A program made the translations under genes and the position numbers. Source: Corynebacterium occultum (GTDB lineage: Bacteria; Actinomycetota; Actinomycetes; Mycobacteriales; Mycobacteriaceae). From it: 64,000 bases of DNA. How positions within the stretch are numbered: position 1 is the first letter of the stretch; each line of letters opens with the position of its first letter. The stretch lies in the NCBI RefSeq assembly GCF_009734425.1, contig NZ_CP046455.1:930001-994000 (forward strand). The letters run 5' to 3'. Positions 33,468 to 42,661 of this stretch are shown piece by piece. Below the pieces are notes generated by a model, which was given only the letters and a program-made list of their open reading frames with translations, made no database searches and was not told the origin of the DNA.

Positions 33468-34943
33468 CTAGAGCGATAGCGCCCCACTCAGTAGCCCCCA
33501 CGTGCCAGCAGCCGCAGCAACCACGATCACTACGACAACACACCATTCAAAGGCGTTGAATACCCGCTCATTAGCCTGAACCCGGGTCAGCACATAGGGA
33601 ATCAGACCCGGCACCACGGCCATCGCTCCGAAGAGCACGTATTGGGGTTCCGCAGCGTAGAAGAGCCAGAGTGAATACACCACGGCCACCAGGCCCACAA
33701 GCAGGTGTTTCCGATTGTCCCGGGGCGCAACTTCCGGCCCGGAGTCATCAAAACGTTTGCCAGCATGCGGGTGGCTCACCCCACGGCCCCGGACTGCCAG
33801 CAGCACCAGATAGAGGGCGGAGAAGAAGTAGGGGACCAGGTAGAGCACGGTGGCCAGCTGCACCATGGAGGTGTAGGCCGTTTCATTGAGGAAGAAGAGG
33901 ATGACCGTGGCCTGGATGACGATGGTGGAGATCAGCTGTGCCATCCAGGGGGCGCCAGCTGCATTCACAGCACCGACCTTGCGTGGCAGCAGCCCATCAA
34001 AAGCCATCAGGGCGATCGGCTCAGCACACAGCATCTGCCAGGAAACGTAGGCGCCCAACACGGAGAGACACAGTCCCAGCGAGATCAGCGCGCCACCCCA
34101 GGGGCCAACCACTGCTTCCAGTACTGCAGCCATGGAGTTATCTCCCAGCGCAGCCAATTCTGACTGGGTGAGCACACCATAAGACAGGGTTGCGATGGTC
34201 ACCAGGAGCACCAGCACCGTCAGAAAACCAATCACGGTGGCCCGACCGACATCACGACGGGTGCGGGCCTGCTTGGAGTAGACGCTGGCACCCTCAATTC
34301 CGATGAACACCCAGACGGTGAAGAGCATGGTGCCCTTGAGCTGCTCAAAAACAGATCCGACGGAACCAGAAGAACCCCAGAAGTCGAAGGTGAATTTATC
34401 CCAGGAAAAGCCCAGGAAAGCCACCAGCACAATAAAGGCCAGGAGCGGCAGGAGCTTAGCGATGGTCGTAATCGTGGTCAGGAAGGCCGCCTGCTTCACG
34501 CCCCGGGCCAGCACGGCAAAAATCAGCCAGGTCAACAGGGAAACCGCGACTGCTGACACCAGCCGGTTCTCGGCGGAGAAGAAGGGGATGTAGTAGCCGA
34601 GGGTGGAGAAGAAGAGGGTGGCGTAACCGACCTGGGCGATCACTGAGCCGAGCCAGTACCCCCAGGCTGAGGTGAAGCCGATGTAATCACCGAGACCGGC
34701 GCGGACGTAGGAGTAGACACCTGAATCCAGGTGCGGTTTTCTTTGGGCGAGTATCTGGAAGACGAAGGCCACGGAAAGCATGCCGATGCCGGCGATGACC
34801 CAGCCGATCAGCATGGCGCCGGGCGCGGAGACGGAACCCATGTTCTGGGGGAGCGCGAAAATTCCGGCGCCGATGGTCGAACCCAGGATCAGGGCGACCA
34901 GGGTCCACATCGAGACCTTGGTGGAGGAGGATGTGCTATTCAC
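33468..34943 (-). CDS. APC-family amino acid permease/antiporter (ArcD/LysI-like)
   Basis: This 491-aa polytopic protein has about 12-13 membrane segments. The APC signature SMWTLVALILGSTIGAGIFALPQNM opens TM1, followed by KPHLDSGVYSYVRAGLGDYIGF and IEGASVYSKQARTRRDVG (basic amino acid/polyamine antiporter type). It resembles arginine-ornithine antiporters and the lysine transporter LysI. GTG 34943 is preferred: it sits 7 nt after a TATTAT -10 element, which fits a leaderless transcript; ATG 34976 in the same frame has no ribosome-binding site. It is divergent from mazG. Confidence 0.85.
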   Translation of the reverse strand: MNSTSSSTKVSMWTLVALILGSTIGAGIFALPQNMGSVSAPGAMLIGWVIAGIGMLSVAFVFQILAQRKPHLDSGVYSYVRAGLGDYIGFTSAWGYWLGSVIAQVGYATLFFSTLGYYIPFFSAENRLVSAVAVSLLTWLIFAVLARGVKQAAFLTTITTIAKLLPLLAFIVLVAFLGFSWDKFTFDFWGSSGSVGSVFEQLKGTMLFTVWVFIGIEGASVYSKQARTRRDVGRATVIGFLTVLVLLVTIATLSYGVLTQSELAALGDNSMAAVLEAVVGPWGGALISLGLCLSVLGAYVSWQMLCAEPIALMAFDGLLPRKVGAVNAAGAPWMAQLISTIVIQATVILFFLNETAYTSMVQLATVLYLVPYFFSALYLVLLAVRGRGVSHPHAGKRFDDSGPEVAPRDNRKHLLVGLVAVVYSLWLFYAAEPQYVLFGAMAVVPGLIPYVLTRVQANERVFNAFEWCVVVVIVVAAAAGTWGLLSGALSL

Positions 34944-35012
34944 CGTTGCAATAATAAACGATGGGTGCTCACCCATGAAATTATCGGGCCTAAGCGCTCT
35001 AAGATGTAGGAC

Positions 35013-35672
35013 ATGACTGTTCTGCTTCTCGACGCCCGCTGGCCAACGATGATCCCGGTCGATGCCCTTGCCGCGCTTTCCGGCCTGCTCAGCTACACCG
35101 AGGAGGTCCCAATTCCGGTGCGCTGGCACCTCGGGGATCTGGTGCGTGAGGGGGAGGGCCAGGATGTGCTGGTCAGCACCAACCCACGCTCTGCGGAGGT
35201 TCAGGCCCGTTTGGAGAGGGGGGAACTATGTTTTCGTGCCCCCAGCCTGGCGGACCCGGTGGGGGAGGCTGTCTCGGTGATGGAGCAGGCCTGTTCCAGA
35301 GGAGAATGGGAGTCCTCCCAGACGCATCGCTCTCTGATTCCCTACCTCCGGGAGGAGAGTGATGAGTTCGTGGAGGCCATCGGGCAGTGGGAGGCCGGCC
35401 AGGTGGGGGAGGAAGAACTGCTCCGTGAGCTTGGAGATGTCCTTCTCCAGGTCCTCTTCCACGCTGAGATAGCCGCCCGCCGCGGTGCCTTCAACTTCAG
35501 TGATGTGGCCGCCAGTTTCGTGACCAAGATGCGCTCCCGATCGCCCTATTTCTTCGACGGGAGCGTAGGGCCGGTGTCCCGGGAAGAGCAGGATGAGGCC
35601 TGGGCGGCAGGGAAGCGTCGCGAAATGGAGTTGCCGCAGGCGGGGATAAGCGAAAAACCCGACCCGCAGTAG
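35013..35672 (+). CDS. mazG: MazG-type nucleoside triphosphate pyrophosphohydrolase
   Basis: This 219-aa protein has the MazG helical motif REESDEFVEAI followed by ELGDVLLQVLFHAEIA (the ExxE...ExxD metal-binding pattern, about residues 110-150). A Corynebacteriales-type N-terminal extension precedes it. It hydrolyses non-canonical dNTPs. The start ATG 35013 lies 7 nt after TAAGAT, so a leaderless transcript is possible. mfd and mazG are close neighbours in mycobacteria; here DUF559 and an APC gene intervene. Its 3' end overlaps a hairpin that terminates the convergent porin-like gene. Confidence 0.9.
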   Translation: MTVLLLDARWPTMIPVDALAALSGLLSYTEEVPIPVRWHLGDLVREGEGQDVLVSTNPRSAEVQARLERGELCFRAPSLADPVGEAVSVMEQACSRGEWESSQTHRSLIPYLREESDEFVEAIGQWEAGQVGEEELLRELGDVLLQVLFHAEIAARRGAFNFSDVAASFVTKMRSRSPYFFDGSVGPVSREEQDEAWAAGKRREMELPQAGISEKPDPQ

Positions 35673-35683
35673 CGGATCGGGCT
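35656..35683 (-). terminator. Terminator of the PorB-like gene
   Basis: CCCGACCCGC and GCGGATCGGG form a 10-bp stem with one mismatch; the minus strand continues into TTTTT. It overlaps the last codons of mazG. Confidence 0.75.
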
Positions 35684-35698
35684 TCGGGCAGACTCTAT

Positions 35699-36106
35699 TT
35701 AGAGTGCGCGGGAGGACAGGCTGTCAAGGATGCCTGCGAAATCGGAGGATCCCAGAGCCGGGTCCTGGATGACCAGATCGCAGCCCAGTGCCTTATCGGC
35801 GACGGAGTTTGCGATCTGAGCCTGGAACAGGCCGACGAAGGGGACGCCGCCGAGGAGGGTGCCCAGCGCGTCCTGGTTGAGTTCGCGGATGTTGGTGGCC
35901 AGTTCGTTGCGGGTGGTGGTGGCGGTGGCGTGGTCAGACTCGTAGGCCCCGACCGTCTTAATGCCGGTGTCGACCTGCTCGCAGGACAGGTTGGCCAGGA
36001 TGTTGTCTAGGACGTTGCCATCCTGTGCGGCTGCATTCGGGGCAACAATGGCGCCGAGGGCGATGGCGGATGCGGCAGCGGTGATGCCAATGCGACGAAG
36101 CTTCAT
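35699..36106 (-). CDS. porB: Small secreted PorB-family alpha-helical porin-like protein
   Basis: The 135-aa precursor has a clear signal peptide (MKLRRIGITAAASAIALGAIV, cleavage after PNAAA) and a mature part of about 107 residues that is helical and has just two cysteines (LSCEQV and LGCDL), able to form one disulfide. Corynebacterium glutamicum PorB/PorC are precursors of this size, with a similar disulfide, encoded next to eno as I recall, and the position here agrees. They form anion-selective channels in the mycolate outer membrane. Sequence identity was not checked, so porC or a related secreted protein is equally possible. Confidence 0.55.
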   Translation of the reverse strand: MKLRRIGITAAASAIALGAIVAPNAAAQDGNVLDNILANLSCEQVDTGIKTVGAYESDHATATTTRNELATNIRELNQDALGTLLGGVPFVGLFQAQIANSVADKALGCDLVIQDPALGSSDFAGILDSLSSRAL

Positions 36107-36318
36107 GATGTTCTCCCTTAAAGAATCAATGGTGATCTGGAATACAGGATAAAACTTTAGGATACTTCTGTGTCGGATGTGGGCCAGTGGGGGGGAAATA
36201 AGAGTCTCTCAGCCTTTTCTTGCTCTCAGGGCTGGTGTTTAGCGCCTGCCTTTTGAGAGCCTGAGAGCCTTCTCTCCGGATGCGGGTACTGGCGGGGGTG
36301 CCGCTAAGATCGGTGCCC

Positions 36319-37104
36319 ATGGGTTCTGGGTTTAGAAAGGCAATGGGCTGCGGTTGCGGTTCGGTTCTCGCCGTCATCATGGTCATCGCCTTCGTCGGGT
36401 GGGCACTTTCCTTCGTTGAAGGGGCCCGTCCGGTTCGCCAGCTCGCCCCCATTCCGGCTGATGTGCCACCGCTGGCAGGGGAGGCGGTTCCGATTATCGA
36501 CGTCCAGACTCCCGGACGTACCTCGGACAAATTGGCCTTCTGGTCGGAACCGATCGCAGCGGACACTGGCATTCCGGCGCAGGCACTGCGCGCTTATGGC
36601 AATGCCACGCTGATTGCGGCGGATTCCTGGCCGGAGTGCAACCTGAACTGGACCACCCTGGCTGGTATCGGCTACGTCGAGACGCGTCACGGCACCTACT
36701 CCGGCAAGATCTTCGGCGGCAGTCAGCTCAATGAGCAGGGCATGGTTGATCCGCCGATCATCGGCATTCCGCTTGATGGTTCTCCGGGTGTGGCGGAGAT
36801 CCGGGACACCGATAAGGGCGAGCTGGACGGGGACACCGAATTTGACCGTGCCGTCGGCCCGATGCAGTTCATCCCGGAGTCATTCGCCCGCTACGGCCGA
36901 GATGCCAATGGTGACGGGGTCACGGACCCCAATCAGATTGATGATGCCGCACTCTCGGCGGCGAACCTGCTCTGCGAGGGGCGTGACCTGGCCACTCCGG
37001 AGGGGTGGGCCGAGGCGGTGCGTTCCTACAATATGAGCGATGAATACCTGATAAATGTCCGGGATGCCGCCAATTCCTATGCGCTGCGTCAGCCAGCGGT
37101 CTGA
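36319..37104 (+). CDS. Lytic transglycosylase-like membrane-anchored protein (LpqU-like)
   Basis: From ATG 36319 the product is 261 aa: an N-terminal membrane anchor (SVLAVIMVIAFVGWALSF), a Pro-rich linker, then a soluble SLT/MltB-like domain. The domain shows LAGIGYVETRHGTY with the catalytic Glu, AVGPMQFIPESFARYGRDANGDG and ANLLCEG. It would cleave peptidoglycan on the outer side of the membrane. M. tuberculosis LpqU (Rv1022) is its positional counterpart between mazG and eno. An upstream ATG (36280) is possible but lacks a ribosome-binding site. LpqU is a lipoprotein, whereas here a transmembrane helix replaces a clear lipobox (a GCGCGS cysteine pair precedes it). Confidence 0.82.
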   Translation: MGSGFRKAMGCGCGSVLAVIMVIAFVGWALSFVEGARPVRQLAPIPADVPPLAGEAVPIIDVQTPGRTSDKLAFWSEPIAADTGIPAQALRAYGNATLIAADSWPECNLNWTTLAGIGYVETRHGTYSGKIFGGSQLNEQGMVDPPIIGIPLDGSPGVAEIRDTDKGELDGDTEFDRAVGPMQFIPESFARYGRDANGDGVTDPNQIDDAALSAANLLCEGRDLATPEGWAEAVRSYNMSDEYLINVRDAANSYALRQPAV

Positions 37105-37252
37105 GCTGAGCGTTCTAGCTCACACTCGGGGGCAGTTATCGGAGGAAGATCCATTCGGATGGGGGCATTATGGCCGACAATCCGGACTGTTTCATGCCAC
37201 AATGGCTGTGACTGCGTGAGGTGCTACCCAAAAGTGGAGTATCTCCGCGTGA

Positions 37253-38575
<1,323 letters not shown>

Positions 38576-38601
38576 TTGTCTCTGAAGCCACCTTGTGAAT
38601 T

Positions 38602-38642
38602 CCACCCCACCCTGAGAGTCCTCGGGTGGGGTGGAGTGCTTT
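38602..38642 (+). terminator. Terminator of eno
   Basis: CCACCCCACCC pairs perfectly with GGGTGGGGTGG across an 11-nt loop; a CTTTC tract follows. Confidence 0.8.
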
Positions 38643-38662
38643 CAGGCTAAACTCGATAATCT

Positions 38663-39229
38663 ATGGCGAAGGATTCACGGAGCTCGAAAAAACGGTCAGT
38701 GCCGGTTTCGAGCCGTAAGGCAGCTGGGGCTCCCCGGCAGAAGCTCAGGAAGCAGAAGGCGAAGCTCGGCGCCTTCGAGATCGGCATTCTCGTTTCCGTG
38801 GCCCTGGTGGTGCTGCTGATCATCGCGGTGCCGCTGCGCAACTATTTCCAGCAGCGTTCCGAGATCGCCCGTCTGACGGAGTCGATCGCGATGAAGCAGC
38901 TGGAGAAGGAACGTCTGCAGAGCGAGATCGAGGACTACCGCTCCGATGCTTATGTACGTGAGCAGGCCCGTCAACGGCTCGGGGTGATCGCGCAGGGGGA
39001 GACTGCTTATCGCATCATTGATCCGCGGATGGACCAGGATTCCTCGGTCACCAGTGATTCAGATGCGGAAGATCTGGAACGCACCTGGTACGAGATCCTG
39101 TGGACCTCGATCTCGGAGCCGGAGATGCTCATCGAGGAAGATGCGGAAAACGAGATCGACACCCGTATGCCGATCGAGCCGGGGACTGAAACTCTGCCGG
39201 AGAATGTGCCGGAGGCACCCGTCCAGTAA
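38663..39229 (+). CDS. ftsB: FtsB/DivIC-type septum formation initiator
   Basis: This 188-aa single-pass membrane protein has a basic cytoplasmic N-terminus, one transmembrane helix (FEIGILVSVALVVLLIIAV, about residues 38-56), then a coiled coil (ARLTESIAMKQLEKERLQSEI) and the conserved DYRSDAYVREQARQRLG. The last 70 residues are acidic. It is the divisome partner of FtsL/FtsQ, and the eno-ftsB-DUF501-ppx order is conserved in Corynebacteriales. Confidence 0.88.
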   Translation: MAKDSRSSKKRSVPVSSRKAAGAPRQKLRKQKAKLGAFEIGILVSVALVVLLIIAVPLRNYFQQRSEIARLTESIAMKQLEKERLQSEIEDYRSDAYVREQARQRLGVIAQGETAYRIIDPRMDQDSSVTSDSDAEDLERTWYEILWTSISEPEMLIEEDAENEIDTRMPIEPGTETLPENVPEAPVQ

Positions 39230-39262
39230 CACCTTTGGGGCACTCGTGAGATAATGGGGCCC

Positions 39263-39820
39263 ATGAGTGTTTCTGATGCAGATCTCGCAGCCGTAGCCGA
39301 TCAGCTGGGTCGCGAGCCCCGTGGTGTGCTGGAGGTTTCCTACCGTTCGCCTGATGGCGCACCCGGCGTGGTCAAAACTGCCCCGAAGTTGCCTGATGGC
39401 ACGCCTTTCCCCACTTTGTACTACCTGACCGATCCGCGTCTGACCTCTGAGGCTTCCCGTCTTGAGGTCGCCCACGTCATGAAGTGGATGAGCGAACGCC
39501 TCAGCAATGATGAGGAGCTGCAGGCCGACTACCGTCGGGCCCATGAGCACTACCTCGCCGAGCGCAACAAGATCGAGGATCTGGGCACCGATTTCTCCGG
39601 TGGTGGTATGCCGGACCGTGTCAAGTGTCTGCACGTGCTGATCGCCTACGCCCTGGCTGAGGGGCCGGATCATTTCCAGTTGGGCAAGGAAGCGGTGGCC
39701 ATGGCCGCCGACCACGGCAAGCTGCGGGGCACCGCGATTCCCACGGATTGGCCGACCACCGAGGAACTGGGCATCGACCTGGACCAGTTCGATTTCTCCA
39801 ACGCGGAGGTCCCCCGATGA
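39263..39820 (+). CDS. DUF501 family protein
   Basis: This 185-aa protein has the hallmark DUF501 sequence: QLGREPRGVLEVSYRSPDG, TAPKLPDGTPFPTLYYLTDP, ASRLEVAHVMKWM and GGGMPDRVKCLHVLIAYALA. The function of the family is unknown; it is restricted mostly to actinobacteria and a few other groups and always lies near eno/ftsB/ppx. ATG 39263 gives the typical MSVSDADL start; ATG 39254 is an alternative. Its stop overlaps the ppx start (ATGA). Confidence 0.88.
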   Translation: MSVSDADLAAVADQLGREPRGVLEVSYRSPDGAPGVVKTAPKLPDGTPFPTLYYLTDPRLTSEASRLEVAHVMKWMSERLSNDEELQADYRRAHEHYLAERNKIEDLGTDFSGGGMPDRVKCLHVLIAYALAEGPDHFQLGKEAVAMAADHGKLRGTAIPTDWPTTEELGIDLDQFDFSNAEVPR

Positions 39821-40803
39821 CCCGGGTCGCAGCGGTCGACTGCGGCACCAACTCCATCCGCCTGTTGATCTGTGAGATCGCCGGGGAGGACATCGTTGAA
39901 CTCCACCGCACCATGGAGATCGTCCGCCTGGGCAAAGGGGTGGACGCCACCGGTGAGCTCGACCCTGCCGCTTTGGAGCGGACCCGCGCGGCCCTCACCC
40001 GTTTCGTGGAGATCATGGAGTTCGAGGAGGTCGTCGATGTTCGCATGGTAGCGACCTCGGCCACCCGTGATGCCTCTAACCGGGATGATTTCTTCTCCAT
40101 GACCGCGGAGCTGCTGGGACGGATCCGCCTCGGCGCGATTGCCGAGGTCATCAGTGGTGAAGAGGAAGCGATGCTCTCTTTCCGGGGTGCGGTCGCCGAC
40201 CTTGACCCTGAGGAGGGCCCTTTCTGCGTCATTGACCTGGGCGGTGGTTCGACTGAGTTCATCGTCGGTAAGAGCGACGGCACCATCCTTGGTTCGCATT
40301 CGGCACAGCTCGGCTGCGTGCGTGTCACTGAGCGCATCATGCGTTCGGATCCGCCGACCGAGACCGAGATCGAGATCGCCGAGGATTATATCGCCGAGCA
40401 GCTCTCCCGCGTGGAGGTCATAGTCCCGATCGCGGATGCCCGAACCTTTGTCGGTTGCGCCGGCACCTTCACCACGCTCTCTGCCCTGGCACAGGGGCTG
40501 GAGGTTTATGATGCGGCGGCTATCCACGGCTCTGAGCTGCGTTTCGACGCCTTGAAGGTCCTGGCCCGGGAGGTCGTCGCGGAGCCCGCCACACAGCGTG
40601 CTCAGCATCCGGTGATCCATCAGGGCCGCGCCGATGTGCTCGGCGGTGGCGCCACCATCGTCCGTGGCATCGTGGAGATGATTGAGCGCAACACTAATGT
40701 GGAATGCTTCACCATCTCGGAGAAGGACATTCTCGACGGCATCATCGCGGGCCTGGTGGATAAAGTACAGGCCGCTGAAAACTCTGACTCCCCGAGGAGT
40801 TAG
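39817..40803 (+). CDS. ppx: Exopolyphosphatase / guanosine pentaphosphatase family (Ppx/GppA)
   Basis: This 328-aa ASKHA-fold phosphatase has the opening motif AAVDCGTNSIRLLI, MVATSATRDASN, ISGEEEAMLSFRGAV and the second phosphate motif VIDLGGGSTEFIVG, as in short actinobacterial Ppx proteins. Polyphosphate is the probable substrate, as for the Ppx2 protein of C. glutamicum. ATG 39817 overlaps the DUF501 stop; the longer frame upstream lies within that gene. tRNA-Leu follows 40 bp later. Confidence 0.92.
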   Translation: MTRVAAVDCGTNSIRLLICEIAGEDIVELHRTMEIVRLGKGVDATGELDPAALERTRAALTRFVEIMEFEEVVDVRMVATSATRDASNRDDFFSMTAELLGRIRLGAIAEVISGEEEAMLSFRGAVADLDPEEGPFCVIDLGGGSTEFIVGKSDGTILGSHSAQLGCVRVTERIMRSDPPTETEIEIAEDYIAEQLSRVEVIVPIADARTFVGCAGTFTTLSALAQGLEVYDAAAIHGSELRFDALKVLAREVVAEPATQRAQHPVIHQGRADVLGGGATIVRGIVEMIERNTNVECFTISEKDILDGIIAGLVDKVQAAENSDSPRS

Positions 40804-40843
40804 AATATCTGGCAGAGCTGCGGACAAACTCAGCTCTGTGCAG

Positions 40844-40917
40844 GCCCCTATAGCCCAATTGGCAGAGGCAGCTGACTTAAAATCAGCACAGTGTGGGTTC
40901 GAGTCCCACTGGGGGCA
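40844..40917 (+). tRNA. tRNA with UAA anticodon (tRNA-Leu by anticodon), class I shape
   Basis: Acceptor GCCCCTA/TGGGGGC, D arm GCC/GGC, anticodon stem GCTGA/TCAGC with loop CTTAAAA (anticodon TAA), and T arm GTGGG-TTCGAGT-CCCAC form a good 74-nt cloverleaf. The variable region is only five bases (ACAGT). Bacterial tRNA-Leu normally has a long variable arm (class II), so this is atypical. The end is GGGGGCA, with no encoded CCA. It lies downstream of ppx. Confidence 0.9.
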
Positions 40918-41147
40918 CAAGTGAGCAGCAGGAATACCGGTGGGCGTGACTCCGGATAAAGTCTGCGACTCCAGGGTTAGACGGCCCCTTTTGTGGGACT
41001 GGCGGATCTTGGCATAAATCAGGGATATCACGGGGCCCAATAGTCGGAGTGCCCCTTCCTTCCAGACCTTATCTAGCATGGGTTAGAGGATGACCGAGGT
41101 CTCCCCATTTCACTGCTTGAGCGGATCACCTTTGGAAGGGAATGATC

Positions 41148-42326
41148 ATGCCTGAACAGATTGCCCCCAATGTCCTGTCATGGGCGTCCATCCTGGACGA
41201 CACCACCAGGGAGCAGGCTCTCGCCTTGGCCGAGCTGCCTTTCATAAGCCCACATATCGCCCTTATGCCTGATGCCCATGCAGGTAAGGGCAGTGCGGTT
41301 GGCACGGTGATACCCACTCAAGGGGCGGTCATCCCGGCCGCCGTGGGTGTGGACATCGGCTGCGGCATGATCGCGGCACTGACCCGCTACCGGGTAGCCG
41401 ATCTCAGTCGCATTGACCTAATTGAGCTGCGGGATCAGATTGAGCGTTCCATCCCACTCTCCCCGGGCAATTACAATCGCAGGATTCACCATGATCACAC
41501 CGCTGCCCGGGTGGCTGAACTTGAGGGGTTGGCCGCTCAGGACAGTGTTGATCTCTCGCATTCCCCGAAATGGCGGGAGCAGCTCGGTAGTCTCGGCGGT
41601 GGCAACCATTTCATTGAGCTTTGCCTGGATGAACAGGAGCGGGTCTGGTGTTTCCTGCACTCCGGAAGCCGGGGAGTGGGCAATAAGATCGCCCAGAAGC
41701 ACATCAAGATCGCCCAGAAGTACTGCCAGGAGCGCAATATCCAGCTCCGGGATCGGGATCATGCCTACCTGGGTGAGGGCACCCCTGAGTTCTCTCAATA
41801 TCTGGCGGAGCTGCACTGGGCCCAGCTCTTCGCCAAACTCAACCGTGATGAGATGATGGACCGTTTCATCGCTCAACTTGCCAGACTCCTGGGGGATGAG
41901 GTTGAAGAGGTGGAGATGGAGCGGGTGAACACCCACCACAACTACACCGAGCAGGTGAATATCGGGCAGCAGCAGGTGTGGTTGACCAGGAAGGGCGCGA
42001 TCAATGCGGAGGAAGGCAAGCTCGGGTTGATTCCCGGCAGCATGGGAACCCGTTCCTATGTTGTGCGCGGTAGGGGAAACCCGGCGGCTCTGCACTCCGC
42101 ACCGCATGGTGCGGGACGGGTCATGTCGCGTACCCAGGCCAAGAAGCAGTTCACCGCAGCTGACCTGGAGAAGCGCATGGGTGGTATTGTTTATCGCCCC
42201 GGGGCCGCCTGGGTGGATGAGATTCCCGACGCCTATAAACCGATTGACCAGGTGATGGCAGATGCCGCTGAGCTGGTGGAAGTGCTTCATGAGCTGCGTC
42301 AGGTGCTGAATGTGAAGGGGACCTGA
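41148..42326 (+). CDS. rtcB: RtcB family RNA-splicing ligase
   Basis: This 392-aa GTP/Mn-dependent ligase joins RNA 2',3'-cyclic phosphate and 5'-OH ends. Metal-site and active-site segments are visible: LMPDAHAGKGSAVGTVIP, VGVDIGCGM with the metal-binding Cys72, SLGGGNHFIEL, LHSGSRGVGN, and the guanylylated-His segment SAPHGAGRVMSRTQAKK. GGAAGGG places ATG 41148 better than ATG 41142. No archease, RtcA or PrfH gene is adjacent. The tRNA with UAA anticodon lies 230 bp upstream; the gap holds no other recognisable feature. Confidence 0.92.
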   Translation: MPEQIAPNVLSWASILDDTTREQALALAELPFISPHIALMPDAHAGKGSAVGTVIPTQGAVIPAAVGVDIGCGMIAALTRYRVADLSRIDLIELRDQIERSIPLSPGNYNRRIHHDHTAARVAELEGLAAQDSVDLSHSPKWREQLGSLGGGNHFIELCLDEQERVWCFLHSGSRGVGNKIAQKHIKIAQKYCQERNIQLRDRDHAYLGEGTPEFSQYLAELHWAQLFAKLNRDEMMDRFIAQLARLLGDEVEEVEMERVNTHHNYTEQVNIGQQQVWLTRKGAINAEEGKLGLIPGSMGTRSYVVRGRGNPAALHSAPHGAGRVMSRTQAKKQFTAADLEKRMGGIVYRPGAAWVDEIPDAYKPIDQVMADAAELVEVLHELRQVLNVKGT

Positions 42327-42437
42327 CCCTCCCGGCTCTATAACGAACGGGTGAAGATTACCGTCGGCCAGCACAATTCCCTCAGCGGTGGCGTTAGCGT
42401 GGAGGCGTACATTCAATCAATCGAGAGGAACACAATA

Positions 42438-42614
42438 ATGGGACTCGGCGACAAGATGAAGAATGCTGCTGAAAACGTAAGTGGTAAGGCCAAGGAAACC
42501 ACCGGTAAGGCGACTGACAATGAGCGCCTTGAGGCTGACGGCAAGGGTGACCAGGCCAAGGCGAAGATCAAGGAGGGCGTCGAAGACGCCAAGGACAAGC
42601 TCGGCGGCAACTAG
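42438..42614 (+). CDS. CsbD-family small stress protein
   Basis: This 58-aa hydrophilic protein matches the CsbD fold: MGLGDKMKNAAENVSGKAKETTGKATDN followed by ERLEADGKGDQAKAKIKEG (in pieces). CsbD-like proteins are general-stress proteins of unknown mechanism. ATG 42438 follows GAGAGGA; a longer frame upstream is unlikely. It is closed by a strong terminator shared with the convergent dhaK gene. Confidence 0.88.
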   Translation: MGLGDKMKNAAENVSGKAKETTGKATDNERLEADGKGDQAKAKIKEGVEDAKDKLGGN

Positions 42615-42628
42615 CCTCTGAGTCCCTC

Positions 42629-42658
42629 AACCCCCGCACCAGCATGGGTGCGGGGGTT
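42629..42658. terminator. Bidirectional terminator between csbD and the DHA kinase gene
   Basis: AACCCCCGCACC and GGTGCGGGGGTT form a 12-bp perfect stem with a 6-nt loop, followed by CTTTC on the plus strand and abutting the stop of the minus-strand kinase gene. Confidence 0.9.
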
Positions 42659-42661
42659 CTT

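Noticed and set aside
40898..41147. Integration (attB) scar at the 3' end of tRNA-Leu
   Set aside because: No direct copy of the tRNA 3' end was found downstream and no integrase or phage gene is nearby.
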